Positions 34,869-41,754 of a DNA stretch of 54,980 nt are shown here, piece after piece; the stretch's first letter is position 1; each line of letters starts with the position of its first letter. The notes beneath the pieces were generated by a model that made no database searches, had not been told where the DNA came from, and was given only the letters and a program-made list of their open reading frames with translations. The stretch is from Victivallaceae bacterium (GTDB lineage: Bacteria; Verrucomicrobiota; Lentisphaeria; Victivallales; Victivallaceae): NCBI GenBank assembly GCA_024405735.1, contig JAKSOF010000014.1:1-54980 (forward strand), written 5' to 3'. The position numbers and the translations under genes were made by a program.

Positions 34869-35954
34869 ATGAGAAAGATCATCCACATCGATATGGACGC
34901 GTTTTTCGCTTCGGTCGAACAGCGCGACCGTCCGGAACTGCGCGGCAAACCCGTCATCGTCGGCGGCAGTCCCAAGCGGCGCGGCGTCGTTTCGACCTGC
35001 AGTTACGAAGCGCGCGCTTTCGGCGTCCATTCGGCGATGCCGACGGCGACGGCGTTGCGGCTCTGCCCGCAGGCGACGCTGATCGAACCGGATTTCCGCC
35101 GTTATCAGGCGGCGAGTCTTCTGACGCGGGAATTGTTTCTTTCCGTCACCGACCTCGTCGAACCGGTCTCCATCGACGAATGTTATCTCGACGTGACCGA
35201 AAATCGTCTCCACCGCAATTCGGCGACGCGCATCGCCGAATATCTGCAGCGCGAAATTTTTCTGCGCACCGATTTGACCGCATCGGCGGGGATCTCCTAC
35301 AACAAATTTCTCGCCAAAGTCGCATCGGACTACCGGAAACCGGCGGGGCTCACCGTCATCACGCCGGAGGAAGCGCCGCGATTTCTCGACGCGCTGCCCA
35401 TCGCCCGTTTTCACGGCATCGGCGAAGTATCGGCGAAAAAACTCGCCCAGTTCAACATCAAAACGGGACGCGAATTGCGGCAACTGCCGCGCGAAACGCT
35501 CCACGCCCTTTTCGGCAAGGCGGGGGATTTCTACTACGACATCGTGCGCGGCATCGACGACCGTCCGGTCGAGCCGGAGGGCGACCCCAAGTCGATCAGC
35601 CGCGAAACGACTTTGCCCAGCGACACCGCCGACCGCCGCAAGATCAACATCGTTTTGCGCACCCTCAGCCGCAAAGTGATGCGCCGCACCCTCAAGCAGG
35701 GATTTCTCGGACGCACTCTGACCGTCAAAGTGCGCTTCGGCGATTTCCGCGTCATCACCCGCTCGGAAACGCTGCCTCAAATCGTTTCCAACGGCGAGGA
35801 ACTCGGCCGCCGCGCCGTATTGCTCGCAGACAAAGCCGATCTCGCAAGGAAACCGGTCCGGCTCCTCGGCGTCGGACTTTCCAACCTCGTCAGCGTCGAC
35901 GCACCGCGCTTTGAACAGCTTTATTTTGACTTCAATCCGCGCAAAGGCGATTGA
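34869..35954 (+). CDS. dinB: DNA polymerase IV (Y-family)
   Basis: A 361-residue translesion polymerase. The palm begins IIHIDMDAFFASVEQRD, giving Asp8 and the steric-gate region; the second metal site is SIDECYLDV (Asp-Glu). CSYEARAFGVHSAMP is the finger signature, and FHGIGEVSAKKLAQ is the thumb helix-hairpin-helix. The C-terminus reads FEQLYFDFN, a good match to the beta-clamp binding motif. There is no ribosome-binding site, and the -10 box ends seven bases before the ATG. It is not linked to other SOS genes. Confidence 0.95.
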   Translation: MRKIIHIDMDAFFASVEQRDRPELRGKPVIVGGSPKRRGVVSTCSYEARAFGVHSAMPTATALRLCPQATLIEPDFRRYQAASLLTRELFLSVTDLVEPVSIDECYLDVTENRLHRNSATRIAEYLQREIFLRTDLTASAGISYNKFLAKVASDYRKPAGLTVITPEEAPRFLDALPIARFHGIGEVSAKKLAQFNIKTGRELRQLPRETLHALFGKAGDFYYDIVRGIDDRPVEPEGDPKSISRETTLPSDTADRRKINIVLRTLSRKVMRRTLKQGFLGRTLTVKVRFGDFRVITRSETLPQIVSNGEELGRRAVLLADKADLARKPVRLLGVGLSNLVSVDAPRFEQLYFDFNPRKGD

Positions 35955-35980
35955 TTTTTACCGCAATGCCGCTATATTAA
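35953..35980 (+). promoter_or_regulatory. Promoter of the 78-residue ORF
   Basis: TTGATT (35953-35958, overlapping the dinB stop codon), a 16-bp spacer and TATATT (35975-35980). Confidence 0.7.
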
Positions 35981-35998
35981 AAGCGGAGAACTTTTATT

Positions 35999-36235
35999 AT
36001 GGATCAGAAAAACAGCGCAATGCTTCTCGGTCTCGGCCTTGACAATCAGGACGGCCACAAACGGATCACCCAAGGAGATGATTTCTATCTCGTCGGCGGT
36101 TCCGAGGAGACCCACGAAAAAATGGTCGAAACCACCATCCGCTTTCACGAAAAACTTGACCGCAAAGGCAAAGTCCTCTCCGACCTTTCCCGTGACGAAT
36201 TTCACGATATGATGCGCGAAGCCGCAGAGAAGTAA
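35999..36235 (+). CDS. Small conserved-looking protein of unknown function
   Basis: A 78-residue acidic, soluble protein not matched to any family. It has no signal peptide or membrane segment. The sequence GDDFYLVGGSEETHEKMVET is followed by a helical, charged half (RFHEKLDRKGKVLSDLSRDE) ending in EAAEK. It is accepted as a gene because a good promoter and a GGAG site precede the ATG at proper distances and codon use matches its neighbours. It is monocistronic. A small regulatory or metabolic accessory protein is possible; no function is assigned. Confidence 0.75.
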   Translation: MDQKNSAMLLGLGLDNQDGHKRITQGDDFYLVGGSEETHEKMVETTIRFHEKLDRKGKVLSDLSRDEFHDMMREAAEK

Positions 36236-36237
36236 GT

Positions 36238-36640
36238 CCACCCGTTACGCAACGGATGGGAATGAGAGGGCGCTCACGCCGCGTCCGTCTTCGCCCTGCG
36301 GGCTACGCCGTGACAAGCCGCGAGCCCGACTGCTTGATCTGCGTACCTGCCACGCAAAGCATAGTTTCGCAGACACCGCCGCAAAAGAAACCGAAAAAAC
36401 ACCACATACGCTTTATTTGCCGTCGGATGCGAGTCGGTTGCCGCCACCATTCTTTGACCGCGCAATACTTAAAACGTATTCCATTTGTGTAAAATTTCAA
36501 GTCTGACTTGAAAATTTACACAAACAGCAAGAAGTGTCGGAGTCTGCATATCCGCGAAACAAACATCGGCGCAGAGAGTTATCGCACATCTGGCAGTCGG
36601 GCGGGCGAAATCAGCCCCCTCTTGCGCCCATTTGTCAGCA
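36238..36640. repeat. Mosaic intergenic repeat between convergent genes
   Basis: No gene is supported. The start shares AGAGGGCGCTCACGCCGCG (about 36265-36283) with the left arm at about 21438. GGCTACGCCGTGACAAGCCGC (about 36300-36320) recurs at 41613-41633. 36380-36440 matches the reverse complement of 21985-22050. 36559-36608 matches 22053-22098 in the same orientation (TCGCACATC, then GGCAGTCGGGCGGGCG). A 41-bp palindrome lies in the middle. Confidence 0.8.
36484..36524. repeat. 41-bp near-perfect palindrome
   Basis: Two 20-bp arms (36484-36503 and 36505-36524) differ by one inner A/T step and flank a single T. It is AT-rich, with no T-tail beyond the stem. It may be a protein-binding site, cruciform or transcript-end hairpin. 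Confidence 0.8.
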
Positions 36641-38905
36641 TCAGTAGATTTTGCGCAATTCACTGCGGCGGATCTTGCCGCTCGGCGTTTTGGGCATCGT
36701 TTCGATGAAGTCGATCTTGCGGGGATATTTGTAAGGAGCGGTATTATGTTTGACATAATCCTGGATCTCCTTCTTGAGTTCCTCGCTCGGCGCCTTGTCT
36801 TTGGTAAGCACGATGAAAGCCTTGACCAGTTGACCGCGGGTCTCGTCGGGCACGCCGACGACGGCGCATTCGAGGACGTAGGGCAATTCCATCAAAACGT
36901 TTTCGATCTCAAAGGGGCCGATGCGGTAACCGCTCGACTTGATGAGATCGTCGATGCGGCCGACGTACCAGTAATAACCGTCTTCATCCATCCACGCCGT
37001 GTCGCCGGTATGATAATAACCGTCGTGCCACGCGGAAGCGGTCGCTTCGGGATCGTTGTAGTACTGGAAGAAAAGCCCGGGGGTCTGATGCGGCTCCGTC
37101 CGGACGCAGATCTCGCCCGTTTCGCCCGGCGGCACCTGTTTGCCGTCGTGACCGAGCAGCGCGACCTGATACAGCGGAGAGGGTTTCCCCATGGAACCGG
37201 GTTTCGGCTCCATCCCGACGAAATTGCCTAAAATGACGGTGCTTTCGGTCTGACCGAAGCCCTCCATCATTTTGAGTCCGACGATCTTCTGGAACTGGTT
37301 GAAAACTTCCGGATTGAGCGCTTCGCCCGCGATGCAGGCGTTTTCAAGCGACGAGAAATCGTATTTCGACAAGTCTTCGCGGATGAAAAAGCGGTACATC
37401 GTCGGCGGCGCGCAAAAAGTCGTGATATGGCATTTCTTGAAAAGCGGCATAATGTCGGCGGCGTCGAAACGGTCGAAGTCGTAGACGAAAACCCCCGTTT
37501 CGCAAAGCCATTGACCGTAGAGTTTGCCCCACATCGCCTTTGCCCAGCCGCTGTCGGAAATCGTCAGATGCAAACCGTCGGGGTTGACATTCTGCCACCA
37601 GCGCGCGGTGATGATATGCCCGAGCGGATAGCTGAAACTGTGCGCGACGATCTTGGGATAACCGGTCGTGCCGCTGGAAAAAAACATCAGCATCGGATCG
37701 GTCGCCTTGAGATCGGCGGGACGCTTGAATTTATCGCTGAAAAGTTCCAGTTGCGCGTCGAAATCAAGCCATCCGGGCAACGTGCCGTTGACGCCGATCT
37801 TGATTTTGACGGTCGGCGATTCCGCCGCCGCCGCGTCCGCCTCTTTCATCACATCGCCGTAACCGGTGCAGATGATCGCCTTGACTCCGGCGCGGTCGAA
37901 ACGGTAGGTAAAATCGTGTTTCAGGAGTTGATTGACGGCGAGAATCGCCGTCGCGCCGATCTTGTGCAACGCGATCTGAAGCACCCAGAACTGCCAGTGA
38001 CGGCGCAACACCATCATCACGCGGTCGCCCTTTTTGATGCCGAGCGAAACCAGATAATTCGCCGCCTGCGAGGAAAGTTCGGAAATCTGTTTGAAAGTGA
38101 AAATCTTTTCCTCGTGCTCGCGGCTCATCCAGTGAAGCGCGACCTTATTGGGGCATTTCGCCGCCAGAGCATCGACGACGTCGTAGGCGAAGTTGAAGTT
38201 TTCGGGATAATGGTACTTCACGCTCTGCAAATGACCGTTTCCGTCGAGCGTTTCGCTCATGAACTTGCGGTAGATGAAATCGTAATCGTTGCGGGAATCG
38301 ACTTTGCGCGGGGTGACTTCGACTTCCTCCAAAGCCCCCTCGCCATCGCCTTTCATCACGATCGCGAGGAAGTCGCACGGTTCATTGCCGGCGGCAACCA
38401 TGCCGTGAGGATGCGAGGAATCGTGCAACACGCTGTCGCCGGGTTCGAGCACCTCGATCTTGTCGCCGAGCTGGATCCGCAGACGGCCGCGGATGACGTA
38501 GTCGAACTCGTGACCGCTGTGGGTCGTCAAGTGGATCGGCAACTTTTCATCCTGAACCTGAACGGTCACAAAAAGCGGATCGACACGGCGGTTTTTCAAA
38601 AACGGCGCGAGGTGGAAATACTCCATTTCCTCGCGGCGCTTGATCGGCAGGCCCTGTCCGGCGCGGGTGACGTTGTAAAAGGAAAGTTTCGGCGCGACGC
38701 CGCTTACGAGGTCGTTGACATCGACCCCGAAACGCTCGGCGCACAGATAGAGAAAGGCAAAAGGATTGTCGACCCTGCCTTCTTCGTGCTCCAGATATTC
38801 GGCCTCGGATACACCCGTAACTCGTGCCATTTCCGCTACCGGAATATCCAGCACCTGTCGAATTTCCCGGATGCGTTTACCTGTTTGTGTAAACTGATTA
38901 TCCAT
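36641..38905 (-). CDS. XRE-HTH/cupin/AMP-binding ligase fusion
   Basis: A 754-residue three-module protein. Residues 8-66 are an XRE-type helix-turn-helix (IREIRQVLDIPVAEMARVTG, then RFGVDVNDLVSG). Residues about 128-185 are a cupin_2 domain (HSGHEFDYVIRGRLRIQLG, then SSHPHGMV). Residues about 235-750 are an acyl/acetyl-CoA-synthetase-type ligase with all core motifs: FFSSGTTGYPK, EGFGQTES, HTGDTAWMDEDGY, GRIDDLIKSSGYRI and PKTPSGKIRRSELR with the catalytic lysine. The ligase part is closest to medium-chain or short-chain acyl-CoA synthetases; the substrate is unknown. ATG 38905 follows CGGAG. It could be an enzyme that also senses its substrate and binds DNA. Confidence 0.9.
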   Translation of the reverse strand: MDNQFTQTGKRIREIRQVLDIPVAEMARVTGVSEAEYLEHEEGRVDNPFAFLYLCAERFGVDVNDLVSGVAPKLSFYNVTRAGQGLPIKRREEMEYFHLAPFLKNRRVDPLFVTVQVQDEKLPIHLTTHSGHEFDYVIRGRLRIQLGDKIEVLEPGDSVLHDSSHPHGMVAAGNEPCDFLAIVMKGDGEGALEEVEVTPRKVDSRNDYDFIYRKFMSETLDGNGHLQSVKYHYPENFNFAYDVVDALAAKCPNKVALHWMSREHEEKIFTFKQISELSSQAANYLVSLGIKKGDRVMMVLRRHWQFWVLQIALHKIGATAILAVNQLLKHDFTYRFDRAGVKAIICTGYGDVMKEADAAAAESPTVKIKIGVNGTLPGWLDFDAQLELFSDKFKRPADLKATDPMLMFFSSGTTGYPKIVAHSFSYPLGHIITARWWQNVNPDGLHLTISDSGWAKAMWGKLYGQWLCETGVFVYDFDRFDAADIMPLFKKCHITTFCAPPTMYRFFIREDLSKYDFSSLENACIAGEALNPEVFNQFQKIVGLKMMEGFGQTESTVILGNFVGMEPKPGSMGKPSPLYQVALLGHDGKQVPPGETGEICVRTEPHQTPGLFFQYYNDPEATASAWHDGYYHTGDTAWMDEDGYYWYVGRIDDLIKSSGYRIGPFEIENVLMELPYVLECAVVGVPDETRGQLVKAFIVLTKDKAPSEELKKEIQDYVKHNTAPYKYPRKIDFIETMPKTPSGKIRRSELRKIY

Positions 38906-38975
38906 TTTTCTCCGATTCTCCGTACACGCGAAAGCAGGACCCCTTGTCCCGTCCGCAAAAAAACTATATCTATAT

Positions 38976-39004
38976 AATATATACCGGAATCTCCCGAAAT
39001 GCAA
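38976..39004 (-). promoter_or_regulatory. Promoter of the XRE-cupin-ligase gene
   Basis: Minus-strand TTGCAT (38999-39004), a 17-bp spacer and TATATT (38976-38981). The stretch next to it (about 38967-38983) is an alternating TATA-rich sequence that could serve as an operator. Confidence 0.7.
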
Positions 39005-39014
39005 AAAAATCGCA

Positions 39015-40313
39015 TCAATATTGCGTTTTGAGTTTCGCGCTCAAGCGCACCGAGCAGAAATCCTTGCCGCACATCGTACAATAGGGCGAACCGTGCATCG
39101 AGGAAAAATTCACACGGCTTTCGCGGATCGCCTCCTCCCGACAGGCGCGGGCGCGTTCCGGGTCGAGCGCGAGCAAAAATTGCCTTTCCCAGTCAAACAC
39201 CGAGCGGGCATCACTGATCGCATCGTCACGCTCTCTGGCACCGGGCTTGCCGCAAGCGATGTCGGCGGCGTGCGCGGCGATTTTGAATGCCATCACGCCG
39301 CGCCGCACGTCATCGCAATTCGGCAAGCCGAGGTGTTCTTTGGGGGTGACGTAGCAAAGCATCGCGGCTCCGTACATCGCGCCGAGCAAGCCGCCCATTC
39401 CGGCGACGAGGTGATCGTAACCCGGAGCGCAATCCGTCACGACCGGACCGAGGATATAAAACGGCGCGTCATCGCAAATTTTCCGCTCGCGCTCCATATT
39501 CATTTGGATCTCGTCGGCGGGAATGTGTCCGGGGCCCTCGACCATCGCCTGAACACCGTGCTCCCGGCAACGGGAAACCAGTTCTCCGAGTGTGTCAAGT
39601 TCAGCAAATTGCGCCGCATCGCTCGCATCGGCAAGACAACCGGGACGCAAGCCGTCGCCCAGCGACAGCGTCACGTCGTATTGTCGGCAAATATCGAGGA
39701 TCTCGTCGAAAAACACATAAAAGGGATTTTCACAGCGGTTTTCCGTCATATAATCGGCAAGCAATGCGCCGCCGCGGCTGACGATGCCGAGTTTGCGTTT
39801 CAGACCAAGCGGCACATATTCTTTTTTCAATCCGGCGTGGATCGTCATATAGTCGACCCCCTGCTCCGCCTGTTCGGCGATGACCTGTAAAATCGTTTCG
39901 CGCGAGATTTGCCGGGCGCCAAAACGCGCGACGATCTCATAAACCGGCACCGTTCCGACGGGAAGTGTCGCCTTGGCAAGCAGTGCGCCGCGGATGAGTC
40001 CGATGTCGCCGCCCGTACTTAAATCCATAACCGTGTCGGCGCCATATTTCACCGCCGTTTCCAGTTTGACGAATTCATCATGCGGACAACTCGACGTCGG
40101 GCTGTTGCCGATATTGGCGTTGATCTTGGTGTAAAGTTGCCGTCCGATCCCTGTCGGAACGAGATTTTTGTGATTGACGTTGCAAGGGATGACAACTTTG
40201 CCCGAAGCGACCTGATCGCGGATGAATTCAGCTGTGCGCTTTTCGGCTCCGGCGACGGTTTTCATCGCGGAAGTGATTTCCCCTTTCCGGGCATACTGCA
40301 ATTGAGTCGGCAT
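39015..40313 (-). CDS. thiC: Phosphomethylpyrimidine synthase ThiC
   Basis: A 432-residue radical-SAM-type enzyme that converts aminoimidazole ribotide into the HMP-P half of thiamine. NVNHKNLVPTGIG, ADTVMDLSTGGD, LSLGDGLRPGC and VEGPGHIP are conserved blocks. The C-terminal CTMCGKDFC gives the CxxCxxxxC [4Fe-4S] motif. It is the short form without the extra N-terminal domain (about 430 against 600 residues), common in anaerobes. AAAGGAGC precedes the ATG and is masked by a leader segment when the riboswitch closes. No other thi genes are nearby. Confidence 0.97.
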   Translation of the reverse strand: MPTQLQYARKGEITSAMKTVAGAEKRTAEFIRDQVASGKVVIPCNVNHKNLVPTGIGRQLYTKINANIGNSPTSSCPHDEFVKLETAVKYGADTVMDLSTGGDIGLIRGALLAKATLPVGTVPVYEIVARFGARQISRETILQVIAEQAEQGVDYMTIHAGLKKEYVPLGLKRKLGIVSRGGALLADYMTENRCENPFYVFFDEILDICRQYDVTLSLGDGLRPGCLADASDAAQFAELDTLGELVSRCREHGVQAMVEGPGHIPADEIQMNMERERKICDDAPFYILGPVVTDCAPGYDHLVAGMGGLLGAMYGAAMLCYVTPKEHLGLPNCDDVRRGVMAFKIAAHAADIACGKPGARERDDAISDARSVFDWERQFLLALDPERARACREEAIRESRVNFSSMHGSPYCTMCGKDFCSVRLSAKLKTQY

Positions 40314-40317
40314 AAAA

Positions 40318-40366
40318 AAAGCTCCTTTTTTTCTGCGGAGTTCCCGGGGTGAAAAAAAAGAGCTTC
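40318..40366 (-). promoter_or_regulatory. Expression platform of the TPP riboswitch (SD sequestration)
   Basis: The minus-strand segment AAGCTCTTTTTTTT (40366-40351 region) is nearly complementary to the AAAAAAAGGAGCTT that contains the thiC ribosome site (about 40333-40318). Separately, CACCCCGGG (40351-40343) is perfectly complementary to CCCGGGGTG in the aptamer 5' strand (40446-40438). These offer two alternative folds, so translational control is likely. Confidence 0.7.
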
Positions 40367-40456
40367 TTGACTTCCTTCGTCGGTATGATCCGCATCAGGT
40401 TCAAAGGGTCGGAATCTCGTCAATTCCTCTCAGCCCGCACCCCGGGCGCCCCTGTC
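40365..40456 (-). promoter_or_regulatory. TPP riboswitch (THI element)
   Basis: On the minus strand the conserved segments appear in order: CGGGGTGCGGGCTGAGA, then ACCCTTTGAACCTGAT, then GGATCATACCGACGAAGGAA. These are the THI-box pyrimidine and pyrophosphate helices. It lies between the promoter and thiC. Confidence 0.95.
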
Positions 40457-40473
40457 ATGATTGGTGTGCCTTT

Positions 40474-40502
40474 AATATAGCACGATCCCCGCGGAAAATC
40501 CA
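40474..40502 (-). promoter_or_regulatory. Promoter of thiC
   Basis: Minus-strand TGGATT (40497-40502), a 17-bp spacer and TATATT (40474-40479), ending about 20 bp before the riboswitch. Confidence 0.65.
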
Positions 40503-40522
40503 CTTTGCCGTGCGAAATAAAG

Positions 40523-40550
40523 TTGACTTTGCCGTGAGATGTGGTATATT
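40523..40550 (+). promoter_or_regulatory. Promoter of the polysaccharide deacetylase, with direct repeat
   Basis: TTGACT (40523-40528), a 16-bp spacer and TATATT (40545-40550). A direct repeat CTTTGCCGTG occurs at about 40503 and 40527, 24 bp apart, spanning the -35 box and reaching towards the thiC promoter. It could be a repressor or activator site. Confidence 0.7.
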
Positions 40551-40608
40551 ACAGTCGGGTTTTAAACAAATGCCGTAAAATATCCGGCAAACAAACAAGA
40601 GGTGTAAA

Positions 40609-41490
40609 ATGAAAAAGAGACAGGCGGTGCTCGGTTTCGATATGGAAACCGATATCGGCAGTTGGACCAGCATGTATCACGGCTTCCGCATCGGAACGCC
40701 GAAAATTTTGTCGATCCTCAAAAAGAACGACATCAGCGCGACTTTCTTTTTCACCGCCGACGCGGCGAAAAACAATCCGGATCTCGTCAAAGCGGTGCGC
40801 GACGCCGGTCACGAAATCGGCTGTCACACGCTCTTTCACGAAACGATCGGCGACGCGCTCTTTGAGATCCCGGGGATGATGCCGGTACTGCCGGAGGAAG
40901 TCGTCCACCGCATCGAACTTGCGACCGAGATCGTCACCGAGATCTCCGGCGTGCATCCGACGAGTTTCCGCTGTCCGCGTCTTTGGGGTTCGACCGCCGT
41001 CGTCAACGCGCTGGAGCGGCTCGGCTACAAGGCGGACGCGACCTACCCGATGTATTTCTACCGCAAGCAGACGACACCCTACCATCCGAGCAAGGACAAC
41101 TGGCTGGAAAAAGGCGATCTCAAAATCGTCGAACTCCCGAACTTCGCCGACTTGTCGATGGAATCCCACGACCAGTACGGACGCGACCTCGACCAGTGGC
41201 CCTTGTGGCGTACCGAAAGCGCCGAAGCCGTGATGAAACACGTCAACGGCTACTGCAAATACTGCACCGAGCGCGGCGAAGAGCCTTTCATCTGCTTCTA
41301 CATGCACCCGTGGGAATTCGCCCCGATGCCGGCAGGACTGATCCATTCCGGCGAAGGCGCGGTACTGCCCGATCCTTTCATCATCAAAAACTGCGGCGAC
41401 TACGCCGCGCGCGAGTTGGACAAGCTCATCAAGATGATGAAAGCCGAAGGCCTTGAATTCTGTCAGGCGTGTCAGGCGATCGCCGATTAA
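40609..41490 (+). CDS. Polysaccharide deacetylase (NodB homology)
   Basis: A 293-residue cytoplasmic member of carbohydrate esterase family 4-like enzymes, which remove N-acetyl groups (or act on related amides) using a divalent metal. FDMETDIG gives the catalytic aspartates, GHEIGCHTLFHE the metal histidines, FRCPRLWGS the third motif, and FYMHPWEF the late histidine. No signal peptide is present, so the substrate is cytoplasmic; the allantoinase/PuuE-like branch is an alternative. GAGGTG precedes the ATG. It is monocistronic, with its own promoter and terminator. Confidence 0.88.
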   Translation: MKKRQAVLGFDMETDIGSWTSMYHGFRIGTPKILSILKKNDISATFFFTADAAKNNPDLVKAVRDAGHEIGCHTLFHETIGDALFEIPGMMPVLPEEVVHRIELATEIVTEISGVHPTSFRCPRLWGSTAVVNALERLGYKADATYPMYFYRKQTTPYHPSKDNWLEKGDLKIVELPNFADLSMESHDQYGRDLDQWPLWRTESAEAVMKHVNGYCKYCTERGEEPFICFYMHPWEFAPMPAGLIHSGEGAVLPDPFIIKNCGDYAARELDKLIKMMKAEGLEFCQACQAIAD

Positions 41491-41506
41491 GCATCGGGCA
41501 AAATCC

Positions 41507-41544
41507 AAAGAGACTGTTGCAAAAATTGGCAACAGTCTCTTTTT
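41507..41544 (+). terminator. Terminator of the deacetylase gene
   Basis: Perfect 14-bp arms AAAGAGACTGTTGC and complement, an 8-nt loop, then T. The GACTGTTGC part equals that of the terminator at 9861-9896. Confidence 0.92.
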
Positions 41545-41559
41545 GTATCATCATATTTC

Positions 41560-41710
41560 GATGCAACGGGAGCACGAGGGCTAATGCTCCGCTTTACGCT
41601 TCCGTCTTCGCCAAGGCTACGCCGTGACAAGCCGCCCGTCCGACTGCCCGATGTGCGACATTCCCCGCGCCAATGTTTGGTCCGTTAACGTCGGTTTTGT
41701 CCGTAAAAGT
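41560..41710. repeat. Mosaic intergenic repeat, third site
   Basis: GGCTACGCCGTGACAAGCCGC (41613-41633) and the following CCGACTGC, GATGTGCGACA and GCCAATGTTTG match parts of the elements at 36.3 and 22.1 kb and the fragment at 9.9 kb. It lies between the convergent deacetylase and NSS genes. The remaining bases to 41754 show nothing. Confidence 0.75.
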
Positions 41711-41754
41711 CCGTTGAGGATGACAACGCAGTTGCTTTTTTTCAAGCGGAAGTT

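Noticed and set aside
36238-36640. CRISPR array
   Set aside because: The repeats are few, long, of unequal size and in both orientations, with no regular spacers and no cas genes anywhere in the window.
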